Positions 1 through 8,200 of a stretch of DNA of 19,441 nucleotides are shown here, in pieces. Position 1 is the first letter of the stretch, and each line of letters begins with the position of its first letter. This stretch comes from SG8-4 sp964562575 (GTDB taxonomy: Bacteria; Planctomycetota; Phycisphaerae; Sedimentisphaerales; Anaerobacaceae): contig CAZLTY010000067.1 in the NCBI GenBank assembly GCA_964562575.1, positions 1-19,441 on the forward strand. The letters run 5' to 3'. Both the position numbers and the translations under genes were made by a program. The notes under the pieces were generated by a model. The model worked only from the letters and a program-made list of their open reading frames with translations, was not told where the DNA came from and did not search any database.

Positions 1-2
1 GG

Positions 3-302
3 TTTTTCCCGGCCAAGACACTGACGTATGTTCCGGATTCGGGTGAACATAGACGATATCATCTGCATGAATCTCATGTGCGTAAGGCCCTCAAGGTGGC
101 GGTAAGAAGAGCCAAGATCGTTAAACGCGCAACGTCACATACCTTCCGTCACAGTTTTGCCAGCCATTTACTTCAGGCAAACTACGATATACGTACCATA
201 CAGGAACTCTTGGGCCACAGCGATATAAAAACAACAATGATCTATACGCATACAGTCAAAAGCCGAACGATCAAGGAGAGCAAGAGTCCGTTGGATTTCT
301 AA
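3..302 (+). CDS. Integron-type tyrosine recombinase (IntI-like), C-terminal part, 5' end outside window
   Basis: The reading frame is open from the left window edge to TAA at 300-302, giving the last 100 residues of a tyrosine recombinase. The catalytic half is clear: the HTFRH arginine box, the LLGH histidine, and the MIYTH box with the tyrosine nucleophile. The stretch SGEHRRYHLHES ahead of the arginine box, the 'YDIRTIQELLGH' wording and the terminal 'SPLDF' match integron integrases, which carry an extra segment there, better than XerC/D or phage integrases. Such enzymes recombine attI and attC sites to gain and shuffle gene cassettes. The N-terminal core-binding half and the first catalytic arginine lie outside the window. 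GTG at 78 is only an internal codon, not a start. No cassette array or clear attC site follows. The family call is firm; activity cannot be judged from this part. Confidence 0.85.
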   Translation, partial: FFPAKTLTYVPDSGEHRRYHLHESHVRKALKVAVRRAKIVKRATSHTFRHSFASHLLQANYDIRTIQELLGHSDIKTTMIYTHTVKSRTIKESKSPLDF

Positions 303-371
303 GCTGACAATTGAACGTTAAACGCTGATCACTTCTCTCTTCTCTCTTCATACTTCGCCCTTCATCTTTTC

Positions 372-386
372 GCGGCCTACGGCCGC
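372..386. repeat. Perfect GC-rich hairpin
   Basis: GCGGCC (372-377) and GGCCGC (381-386) are perfect inverted repeats around a TAC loop. No T-run follows on either strand, so this is not a textbook intrinsic terminator. It may be a REP-like element or help end transcripts from the integrase side. Confidence 0.5.
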
Positions 387-593
387 TCAGACTCCGTCCC
401 CGTCGGTGTCCCGCAAAAAAACGGGCCGGCCATAGAGCCTTTACCTTTGGCCTCGAAAACAAGTATATCACCGCCGCATGGAATTTACGCCGCGACAGGC
501 GGATTTGCAAGACAAAAAGAGGGGGTAAGGCAAGAATACAGAAGGGACAAGGGAAAAGCAAAAAGGCATAAGGGAGGCAAAGAGCTTTGTAAT

Positions 594-690
594 ATCGAAT
601 GTCGAACAAGAAACATCCAATGTCGAAGTGTAACTTAGTGCCTTAGTGGTGAATAAGAATCCGTGTCCATCTGTGAAATCTGTGTCTAAT
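594..690. repeat. Cluster of short imperfect direct repeats
   Basis: ATCGAATGTCGAA (594-606) recurs as ATCCAATGTCGAA (615-627). CTTAGTG (634-640) recurs inside CCTTAGTGG (641-649). 'ATCTGTG' occurs twice, at 669-675 and 679-685. Similar phrases, as I recall, occur as dispersed intergenic repeats in planctomycete and related genomes; this cannot be checked here. The patch runs up to the stop codon of the minus-strand gene and appears to continue into it. Confidence 0.45.
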
Positions 691-2541
691 TCAGTTGGTT
701 ATTGATCTTTTTTCTGTACCCTCTGAGCCCTCTGTGCCCGAGTTGAAACATCCCGTGGCGCCTGTGAGGGTCTTGACGGCCCCTGCTTTGTCGAGCGTGG
801 CTGTGCCTGCGGTGGTGAAGCCCCTCCGCTTGACTTCGTCGGCAATTGTGACGGTTTCGTGAGGTCGATTGTTTCCGACCTGCTCGAGTTTGTCGCCGCT
901 GTTTATGATCTCGATCTCCTTGAGCTCCAGCTTGATCTGATCGCCGGAAACTGTGCCGAGAAGGTAGTTGACCTTCGGGTTGTATCCGAACAGGCCGCCG
1001 TGGGCGATCTGTAGGACGTCATCGGCCCGCGTGCAGGTGATTGCGTGGACCTCGCCGCACAGGTATAGATCGACGCCGAGCTTTTTCATCGCCTGCCACA
1101 GGGGCGACTCGGCGCCGCCTTCGAGCATCAGACCGCTGGAACTTTCCTTCTTGACGGGCCCGAGGATGGGGGTGTGGCCCATGACGACAACGTGCTCGAC
1201 GCCGGAGTGGTCGGCAATGATCCGCTCGAACCATTCGAGCTGATCTCCGGTGACCTTGGCGACGATGCCGCCCTGGGGGCCTTCGCCCTTCTCGAAGACA
1301 TCGACCGAAACGAACAGTGTGTTTTCGTGGACGAAGTAGAAGGCGGTTCCCCTCATGCGAAGGGGCCCGTTGAGGGGCATCTTGAGGTATCTTTGAAACT
1401 GGCGTTTGAAGTAGGGGACCAGCGCCGCCTTCGTTTCATCGCGCCAGGGATTGTCGCCGATCTCGTGATCGCCAATGGCGGTGTAGTATTTCAGGCCGTG
1501 GTCCTGCATCCGCTTGACCCAGGCGGAATAGTAAATGGCGGCATGCTTCTTGATGCTTTCCTTGTCGGGCCAGCGTCCCATGACCAGGTCACCGGCTACG
1601 AGAACGAATTCGGGGCTCTCGGCCTTGACGGCTTTGAGCACGTAATCGAGCGTCTCCTCCCAGCCGGGCTGCGGATAGGTCAGGTCCACGTTAACGAAGT
1701 CGGGGATGCTCACGAAGCTCCAGGTCTTCGCAGATGCAAGTCCGCCTTCTGGGACCTGGGCCTTGGCGGTCCAGAGGATGGCGTTGAGGAGAAGCTTGCG
1801 GAAGGGTTCGACATGCCAGTTCTGATGATAATGGCCTCCGGTGAATCCGAACCCCCGGCCGCCGTCTTTGCGCTCGGTGGCCCATGCGAGGACTTTGTCT
1901 TGAGGCTCGCGCGGTGGGAGCTTTCCCGTCATTATGGGTGTAACGGGCGGACCATCCTCGCGAAATCGGATATCGAAGTACCATTCATCCTCGACAACAT
2001 AGCCGCCGCAGCCGCGAGATATGGGGTGGTCATTGGCCACGGGCGAGACCTTCACAGTGTTTATTGGATTCTGCGAATAGCCGCTTTCGTAGCAGCCGCC
2101 TATCCACTGCAGGAGTTTCGCCCCGCCCCCCTCCGGCGGGTCCACTGCGTAGTGGACAAACATCAGTCCCACGCCCTTTTTGGCCAGTTTGTCAATCTTG
2201 GCAACGCGTCCGGGCTCTTTAAGTGGACTCATGGCGGCCCCGTCGGTCAGAAATACAATCGCATCGGCACTGTCCAGATCGCGGGGATTCTTCGGCCAGC
2301 CGTCGTTATGGACGTCTATCGTCAGATCCTCAATGTTCGGTGCCTCTTGCAGGCACTGCTTGATAAACTGCGCATCCTGATCCCAGTCGTGGTGTCCGGC
2401 TCCGTGACTGGGCGCCGCGGCGATCAGGGCAATCTTGGTGTCCTTGTCGGCGGCGGCCTTTTCGCGCCCGCACCCGGACAGGACAATACCAGCCAAAACC
2501 GCCGCTGCTGCTGCAAATAACCAGAAATTATGCCTGCTCAT
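691..2541 (-). CDS. Lipoprotein with ThuA-like domain fused to calcineurin-like metallophosphoesterase
   Basis: A 616-residue protein with a lipoprotein signal (hydrophobic residues 6-22, lipobox LSGC, Cys24), so probably membrane-anchored on the periplasmic side. Residues about 35-265 resemble ThuA-like, glutamine-amidotransferase-fold domains, with FVHYAVDP near 128 and GGHYHQNW near 235-242. Such domains occur in planctomycete carbohydrate-use loci, mostly with unproven activity. Residues about 273-535 resemble calcineurin-type phosphoesterases: AGD (316-318), GDHE (357-360), GHTP (455-458), GEVH (496-499). Several metal ligands differ from the usual GNHD and GHxH, so metal binding or substrate may be altered. 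The tail 'GTEGSEGTEK' is encoded by a 9-bp repeat. The start is supported by GAGG 5-8 bp upstream and a near-consensus promoter at 2580-2608. It is divergent from the kinase cluster. The domain calls are good; the substrate is unknown. Confidence 0.85.
   Translation of the reverse strand: MSRHNFWLFAAAAAVLAGIVLSGCGREKAAADKDTKIALIAAAPSHGAGHHDWDQDAQFIKQCLQEAPNIEDLTIDVHNDGWPKNPRDLDSADAIVFLTDGAAMSPLKEPGRVAKIDKLAKKGVGLMFVHYAVDPPEGGGAKLLQWIGGCYESGYSQNPINTVKVSPVANDHPISRGCGGYVVEDEWYFDIRFREDGPPVTPIMTGKLPPREPQDKVLAWATERKDGGRGFGFTGGHYHQNWHVEPFRKLLLNAILWTAKAQVPEGGLASAKTWSFVSIPDFVNVDLTYPQPGWEETLDYVLKAVKAESPEFVLVAGDLVMGRWPDKESIKKHAAIYYSAWVKRMQDHGLKYYTAIGDHEIGDNPWRDETKAALVPYFKRQFQRYLKMPLNGPLRMRGTAFYFVHENTLFVSVDVFEKGEGPQGGIVAKVTGDQLEWFERIIADHSGVEHVVVMGHTPILGPVKKESSSGLMLEGGAESPLWQAMKKLGVDLYLCGEVHAITCTRADDVLQIAHGGLFGYNPKVNYLLGTVSGDQIKLELKEIEIINSGDKLEQVGNNRPHETVTIADEVKRRGFTTAGTATLDKAGAVKTLTGATGCFNSGTEGSEGTEKRSITN
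714..738. repeat. Nine-bp tandem repeat inside the 3' end of the lipoprotein gene
   Basis: CTCTGAGCC (721-729) and CTCTGTGCC (730-738) are tandem copies, with a partial copy CTGTACC at 714-720. On the minus strand they encode the Gly-Thr-Glu/Gly-Ser-Glu tail of the lipoprotein. Confidence 0.6.
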
Positions 2542-2579
2542 AACATCCTCACCAGAAAAGGGTTCATAGTTTCGCGCCC

Positions 2580-2608
2580 ATTATTACCTGTTCCGACGTT
2601 TTTTTCAA
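2580..2608 (-). promoter_or_regulatory. Sigma70-type promoter for the ThuA/phosphoesterase lipoprotein gene
   Basis: Read on the minus strand, TTGAAA (2603-2608) and AATAAT (2580-2585) are separated by 17 bp. Each matches the consensus at five of six positions. The predicted transcript start near 2573 leaves a leader of about 30 nt containing the GAGG ribosome binding site. Confidence 0.55.
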
Positions 2609-2622
2609 GCGAGACCATTTTT

Positions 2623-2652
2623 TTGAAATAAGGGCGGCTGAGCCCCGACAAT
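2623..2652 (+). promoter_or_regulatory. Possible promoter for the kinase/sigma cluster
   Basis: TTGAAA (2623-2628) and GACAAT (2647-2652) are 18 bp apart on the plus strand. They lie back-to-back with the divergent promoter at 2580-2608. A start near 2660 would give a leader of about 60 nt before the coiled-coil gene. The -10 match is moderate. Confidence 0.35.
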
Positions 2653-2709
2653 CTTGATGTGGCCTACTGATGGCCGGAATCGAAAAAGTAAACAAGGTCG
2701 GTGTTATTT

Positions 2710-2715
2710 AAGGAG
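2710..2715 (+). promoter_or_regulatory. Ribosome binding site setting the start at 2723
   Basis: AAGGAG lies 7 bp before ATG 2723. The longer frame from ATG 2654 would add 23 polar residues ahead of a membrane segment and has no such site. Confidence 0.75.
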
Positions 2716-2722
2716 TAATGTC

Positions 2723-3571
2723 ATGATTACCAAATTGTTGAAAAGAAGTGTGATTGTTGTGGCAGGCGTTGCTGTCGTCGGCAGTGTGCTCTTCGGCAGG
2801 GACGTGGCCAGCTATGTCCGCAGCTCGGCCAAATCGGTCCGGACCGTGGTCAAAGACTCAGTTCCGATCGAGTTCGAGCTGAGGCGCGCCCGGGACCTCC
2901 TGGACGAGATCATTCCGGAGATGCATGCCAGTATAAAGTTGATAGCCCAGGAAGAGGTGGAAGTCGCCGGGCTGAACGTCAACATTGCCAGTAGCGAGAA
3001 GTCGATCGAAGATGAGAAGGTGCGGATAGCAAAGCTCCGCGACGCCCTTGCTACACCTCAGGCCCGATACTGCTTCGCAGGCCAGGAATTTCCTCGCAGC
3101 TACGTCAAGGCGGATCTGGCCAACCGATTCGATCGATTCAAAGAGAGCGAAGTGCACCTGGCCAGCCAGAGACGGATCCTGGCAACCCGCGAGGGCTCCC
3201 TGCACGCCGCCATGCAGTTGCTGGAACGAACTCGCAGCCGTAAGAGGACTCTCGAAGACCAAATCGAGTCGCTCGCAAGCCAGCACAGGCTTGTCAAGGC
3301 AGCGGCTGTCGGCTCACACATCCAACTCGACAACAGCAAACTGGCCCAGACAGAGAAGCTCATCACTCAGATCAGGAAACGCCTCGATATTGCCGAGCGT
3401 GTATTGGCCCACGAGAGCAAATTCGTGCAGGCAATCCCTGTCGATGCAGTTGTTGAAACAGATCTGCTGACCCAGGTGGACGATTACTTCCACGAGAGGC
3501 AGCAACTGGCAAGTGCCGATCTCCAGATTCCACAGAGCGAGTCTTGCATACTTGACGGACTGGAAGACTGA
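2723..3571 (+). CDS. Membrane-anchored coiled-coil protein of the kinase cluster
   Basis: A 282-residue protein. Residues 5-24 form one hydrophobic segment after a short basic N-terminus (MITKLLKR), which fits a signal anchor or an uncleaved signal. Residues about 50-110 and 135-230 are rich in charged heptad-like helix (E/K/R/L/A), predicting long coiled coils. The pattern recalls PspA-like or DUF-type proteins seen beside planctomycete Ser/Thr kinases, but I recognise no catalytic domain. It is the first gene of the kinase/sigma cluster, 68 bp before the FHA-like gene. A structural, scaffolding or envelope-stress role is an inference from architecture and position. The start was chosen for the AAGGAG at 2710. 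Confidence 0.8.
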   Translation: MITKLLKRSVIVVAGVAVVGSVLFGRDVASYVRSSAKSVRTVVKDSVPIEFELRRARDLLDEIIPEMHASIKLIAQEEVEVAGLNVNIASSEKSIEDEKVRIAKLRDALATPQARYCFAGQEFPRSYVKADLANRFDRFKESEVHLASQRRILATREGSLHAAMQLLERTRSRKRTLEDQIESLASQHRLVKAAAVGSHIQLDNSKLAQTEKLITQIRKRLDIAERVLAHESKFVQAIPVDAVVETDLLTQVDDYFHERQQLASADLQIPQSESCILDGLED

Positions 3572-3627
3572 CACTAAAAGTGGTAAGATGAACTCTTGAA
3601 ACGTCAACCGTGGCGATAGCAAATGCC

Positions 3628-3632
3628 GGGAG
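3628..3632 (+). promoter_or_regulatory. Ribosome binding site setting a GTG start at 3640
   Basis: GGGAG lies 7 bp before GTG 3640. The upstream in-frame GTG at 3610 has no comparable site. Confidence 0.6.
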
Positions 3633-3639
3633 TAATACA

Positions 3640-5241
3640 GTGCTGATCCTGCGACTAAAACAAGCCGAAAGTGCGATGGCCGATGGCCGACTGGATGAAG
3701 CCTTTGACATCGTCCAATCGGACAGCATCAGACAGCATCGCCGCGGTCAAAAGCTCATAGGCCGGCTGGCCCGCAAGTTAGCCAAACGGGGCCAGGAGAA
3801 TCTCGACGCAGAACGGATACAACTGGCCCTGCTTGACTGCAACAAATCGGAAAAGCTGGCCGGCAACACCACAGAGGTGGCGAAGCTGCGGTCGGCTATC
3901 TGCAGTGAGATGGAGCAGAAGCGGCTCAGACATCGTCATCGCTCGTTCAAGGTTGCCCAGGCGCGGCAACACATCGAGGACGGCTGGATCTCAGCCGGCG
4001 AACAGATCTTGGCCGAAGCCGGCGACAAAGACAGCCAGGCGGGCATAGTCCGGCAGCAGGCGAATGTCGCAAGGCTGCAAATAAGCGAAGCTCTCACCAA
4101 GGCTGAAAAAGCGCTGCAGCGCAAAGACCTCGACGCAGCGATAGATATCGTCCTGAGGGCCGGGGCCACCGGAAATCAGAGCGATAGAATCGTCGAATTG
4201 GTCTCAAAGCTCAAATCGCTTACAGCCGAGCAGATCAAGGAGAACTTCGACAGCGGCCGGATCAATCTCGCTCACTCGTTGTGGCAGAAGATTTCGCCGC
4301 TGGCCAACGGTTCCAGCGAAATGTCCGAACTGTCTCTGGTCCTGAGCCAGTGCCGTCAGGCCGCCGAGCACATCGCAGCGGGTCGACCGCGAGCGGCAGT
4401 TCCTCTTCTTCGCAAGATAAGAGCGGCCCGGCCGGCGGCAAAGTGGTTGCACACCGTCACCGATCAGACCAGGCAGGCGACCGATCTGCTCGACGAGCTG
4501 GCGGCCAGCCCCCTCGGCCTGGACATCACCGAGGACGCTGCAATGGATGCAGATAGCATGCAGAACACAGAAGACCGAATCCCGAGCGTAGGCGATCGGT
4601 CACCACGGACAATCTCGGACGCGATGAAGCCGGATAATCAAACCGGCGCATCGGTGCCCTCGAAGTTTCTATTACAGATGGACGGGATCGGCAGCTTCAT
4701 TGTCCTGCGGGACGGGCGTGTCACGGTCGGCCCAGTGAGTTCTTCGGCGCGACCGATGATAGGCTTGATGGCGGACCCCAACCTTCCGGTGGCGAGCATA
4801 GAGCGTACAGAAGACGACTATTTTCTCAGGTCATCCGGTCCCGTCCGCGTCAATGACGCGGCGACGAGTGACAAGCTGCTTGCCGACGGGGACCGGATTG
4901 CTCTCTCGCCAAGGTGCAGGATGAAGTTCAACATCCCCAACCCGGCAAGCACGACGGCAACGCTCAGTCTTTCGAGCGCACGATTGGGCCGGGCGGATGT
5001 TCGCCGGATTATCCTGATGGATCGCGACATCCTGGTCGGACCGAGCACAGGCGACCACATCGTGGCCGAATCCCTCGACGAGACGATCGCCATGTTCGTT
5101 CAAAACGGACGGCTGCTCTGCAAGACCAAAGAGAGGATACTCGTCGACGACAAGCCGATCAGCTCGGGAGCCGGACTTCCTGTTGGCAAGCAGGTTAGAA
5201 TGGGCCGGATTTCACTGGTCTTGACAGAACTCAAGGAATGA
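3640..5241 (+). CDS. Helical-repeat protein with two FHA-like domains, kinase partner
   Basis: A protein of 533 residues from GTG 3640, or 543 from GTG 3610. Residues about 1-290 are alpha-helical with TPR-like phrases (for example AESAMADGRLDEAFDIV at 9-25, ALQRKDLDAAIDIVLRAG at 158-175), although no standard TPR array is clear. A polar linker covers about 295-340. Residues about 343-435 look like a degenerate FHA domain ('VLRDGRVTVGP' then 'VRVND…LLADGDRIAL'). Residues about 455-530 look like a second copy ('ILMDRDILVGP' then 'ILVDDKPI'). FHA domains usually bind phosphothreonine peptides, so the protein could be a substrate or reader of the kinase encoded next. The canonical FHA GR and SxxH motifs are weak, so phosphopeptide binding is not assured. 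No signal peptide is seen, which suggests a cytoplasmic protein. Its stop overlaps the alternative kinase start at 5238. Confidence 0.75.
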   Translation: MLILRLKQAESAMADGRLDEAFDIVQSDSIRQHRRGQKLIGRLARKLAKRGQENLDAERIQLALLDCNKSEKLAGNTTEVAKLRSAICSEMEQKRLRHRHRSFKVAQARQHIEDGWISAGEQILAEAGDKDSQAGIVRQQANVARLQISEALTKAEKALQRKDLDAAIDIVLRAGATGNQSDRIVELVSKLKSLTAEQIKENFDSGRINLAHSLWQKISPLANGSSEMSELSLVLSQCRQAAEHIAAGRPRAAVPLLRKIRAARPAAKWLHTVTDQTRQATDLLDELAASPLGLDITEDAAMDADSMQNTEDRIPSVGDRSPRTISDAMKPDNQTGASVPSKFLLQMDGIGSFIVLRDGRVTVGPVSSSARPMIGLMADPNLPVASIERTEDDYFLRSSGPVRVNDAATSDKLLADGDRIALSPRCRMKFNIPNPASTTATLSLSSARLGRADVRRIILMDRDILVGPSTGDHIVAESLDETIAMFVQNGRLLCKTKERILVDDKPISSGAGLPVGKQVRMGRISLVLTELKE

Positions 5242-5275
5242 ACTTAACTCTCGGAAAACGAAACGCATTGTACGG

Positions 5276-5280
5276 CAGGA
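5276..5280 (+). promoter_or_regulatory. Ribosome binding site favouring the kinase start at 5286
   Basis: CAGGA ends 5 bp before ATG 5286. For ATG 5238 the AAGGA abuts the start codon with no spacer. Confidence 0.5.
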
Positions 5281-5285
5281 CTAAA

Positions 5286-8200
5286 ATGCAAAAGTACCAA
5301 TACCAACACGGTGATCAGCCCCTCGAAGGATTCACAATCCAGAGGGCTGCAGGGCGCGGCGGGTTCGGCGAAGTGTACTATGCCGTCAGCGACGGTGGCC
5401 GGGAAGTAGCCATCAAGGCGGTCCAGAACTACGAGCAGATCGAACTGCGCGGAATCAGACACTGCATGAACATCAAGAGCCCCCACTTGGTCACGATCTT
5501 CGATGTCAAGCACAACGACCGCAATGAGCCGTTTGTCATAATGGAGTACGTCTCAGGGCCTTCGCTGCGCGAGTTGCTTACTGAATCACCGGGAGGGCTC
5601 GGTGCACAGAAGGCGGCTTTCTTCCTGCGCGAGATTGCCAAGGGACTGTCGTTCCTCCATGAATGCGGTATCGTTCACCGCGACCTCAAGCCCGGCAACG
5701 TCTTCTACGAAAATGGTTACGTCAAGATCGGCGACTATGGACTGGCCAAAGCGATAAGCGCCAGCCGTCACAGCGGCCAAACGATTACCGTCGGAACCGT
5801 ACATTACATGGCACCGGAGATCGGAGCGGGAAGTTACGGCTGCAGCATTGACATCTACGCTCTCGGCATTCTGTTGTATGAGATGCTGACCGGGGATGTC
5901 CCGTTCGGCGGCTCGAGCCCCGCGGAGATCCTGATGAAACACATGACGGACACTCCCATGCTCGACAACATCGAAGAGCCGTTCGCAAATGTCATCAAGA
6001 AGGCCCTGGCAAAAGACCCGGCCGACCGCTACAAGACTGTTCAGGAGATGGTCGAGGACCTGTACGGCTCGGAGAACATCCGAAACAGCGTCTCGCACTT
6101 CTCGCCTGATGAGCTTTCGGTGATCGCCGAGCGAGTTGCCGCCAAGGCGAATATCGGCAATCAACCCGGCGTCCAGAAACCCAGGGCTGTCACTGCCGAC
6201 GAGCCCACCAGAGACATGGGCAGACCAGTCGCCGATGGGCACGCCCAGGATGTGGGCAGGCAGATAACCGAAACCGCACAGCGATTTGCCCGACAGGCCG
6301 ACGCCTTCGGCAAGCAGGTTGCCGACAAAGTCGATGCTAAAGTGCAATTCCCTGCAATAGCCGATACTGTCGATCCTCGTCAGCGGCTCACACTTGCGCT
6401 GTTGACCACGGCGATGATTGCTGTCGGAGCGGGCCTGCTGAGCGGATCGCGTGATGTCATGCCGACAGCCATAGCTGTCTTCGCGATGACTGCCATCTGC
6501 TCGAAGGTAATCCTCTTCACACGTCAACGGTGGTTCACCAACCTGGAGCCCGAAGCACAGTGGATCCCCAGAATCGGGATGTGCTGCGTCGCTGCAATGC
6601 TCGCTCAAGTTGTGCTGGCGTTTCTTGCAATCTCCGGCAATATACCGGGGCAATTCAGCAGGGCGGGGTTTCCCTCAACCTGGCTGGCATTGGCGGTTCC
6701 CTTGTTCCTTGTGAACTGGTCCCGGATCAGTGCTCCGCAACGAGCCAAACGCATATCACTCGGCTCAGCTATCTGGATCGGGATTCTGGGCCTGGTCTGC
6801 GCGGCGATTTTCAGCCAGGGCGGCTTGGTGATGGCTGCGGTCCTGGCGGGAACGTCACTTGTGGTTCAGGCGTACAGCCCGTTTGGCAAGGTGACTCAGC
6901 CTGCGCCTGCGGCCAAAGCCCAGCCCAAGAAACGCGGGCAGGAACAGAAAGCTCAACGACCTACCGCCAGCTTGATCGGCCGGCCCGTGCCACCGCACAT
7001 CCGAGCATGTTGGTGGATTGGCTGCTTCCTGACATTGGGTCTGGGCATATTTCTTCTGATCATGTCAGGAACCGAATTGCGTGGCGATGAGGCTACAATC
7101 GCCATCGCAGGAGGGGTTAACAGCCTTATACTGTCGCTCTTCTGCCTGATCAGAAGCGCTCGCAAGAGATTCACCGGCTGGTATGCATATCTGATCAAGC
7201 CGCTGTTACTCGCTCTCTGCCTCATGACCGTGGTCACTGCCTCAATCTGCATGGGCGGTATGAATCTTCGCAACGATGAATTTCTCATAGCACTATTCTT
7301 GATAATCTTCCCCGCTGTCGCATTCTTCGGCATCACCGTCATTCCGGCCCGCGTATTTGACGGCGCTCCAAAAGAGGCTGCTCCGCAGCCCGTCGCGCCG
7401 CCCGCCCCGAGCGCAAGGCAACCTTCCAGCGTATCGTCTTTCAAACGAACGTGGGCGCTTGTACTGTGCGCCGTAGGCATGTCTGGATTTCCCGCCGGCC
7501 TGCATCGATTCTATGCGGGCAAAATCGGCACCGGCATCCTGTGGTTTCTGACCGGCGGAATGTTCCTCATCGGACAGATTATAGACCTGATTCTGATCAT
7601 CACAGGTCAGTTCAAAGACCGATATGGCAAGCCAATAGAGATCTGGATGGACAAGGAAGAGCTGAGAGACAAGAAACACGACCGCAAAGCTACTCCCGAA
7701 GCCCCGGCCCCCGGTGTGGATGTCGCCGCAGCCGCGTACCAACAGGCAGAAGAAGTGCAGCCCCCCGCGGCTGAAGATTTACCCCCGCAACCGGCTCCCG
7801 CGATGCCGACTGCCTCAGTCATGTTTGAACGGTTCCACCCGCTTGCTTTTCTGTTTTCTGGTATCGGCTTCATTCTGACTTTTGTGGCTGTGTTGGCAGG
7901 TCTGGCTGTCGCACTGCACTTTCCTTACTTCATGGCGGCAGGGGTGCCCGATCCCGACCTGACTGCCTATTTAGACCGGACCTTCGGAGATTCGAACTGG
8001 CCCAAGTTGATGATGGACATGGGAATGGTCATCGTCTTCGCCCTGATTCTGCCTGCCGCCGTGTTCGTCAGCATGGGCCGTCGTCATCTGGGAGCACGTC
8101 ATCTGATCCGGGGCGTACTCGGATTAGCCGGCTTGCTCGCAGCGGTCACGCTCCTGTCCAACGGTATCTCCTATACCTTCGGGCGCGCGCAACTGGACCC

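Larger units (their letters stand above)
303..690. other. Repeat-rich intergenic region without a credible gene
   Basis: This 388-bp stretch between the integrase stop and the stop of the minus-strand lipoprotein gene holds no credible gene. It contains, in order: a GTTAAAC core-like site (317-323), a pyrimidine tract (331-370), a GC hairpin (372-386), a strongly purine-rich tract (about 509-583), and short repeats (594-690). Short ORFs on both strands have low-complexity products and no good ribosome binding site. The composition suggests accumulated dispersed repeats or a degenerate recombination region. Confidence 0.6.

Noticed and set aside
271..638. Two short frames (112 and 63 residues) after the integrase
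   Set aside because: Their products reflect the pyrimidine/purine tracts and repeats, with no domain. An integron cassette gene was considered but no attC site bounds them.
303..690. attC site or cassette array
   Set aside because: One GTTRRRY core exists, but no paired RYYYAAC at the right distance with an imperfect stem was found.
1174..2520. 448-residue plus-strand frame
   Set aside because: It is exactly antisense to the ThuA/phosphoesterase gene, whose domains, signal peptide and promoter are clear. The plus-strand product shows no known motif.
5238..5285. Longer kinase N-terminus from ATG 5238
   Set aside because: The start overlaps the preceding stop, but AAGGA touches the ATG and the extra 16 residues look unlike a kinase N-terminus. 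It is kept only as an alternative.
5735..5743. DYG in place of DFG as a sign of a pseudokinase
   Set aside because: The metal-binding Asp, catalytic Asp in HRD, Lys44 and glycine loop are all intact. Tyr at this place is compatible with activity.
5586..6653. 355-residue minus-strand frame
   Set aside because: It is the antisense shadow of the kinase domain, which has all catalytic motifs on the plus strand.
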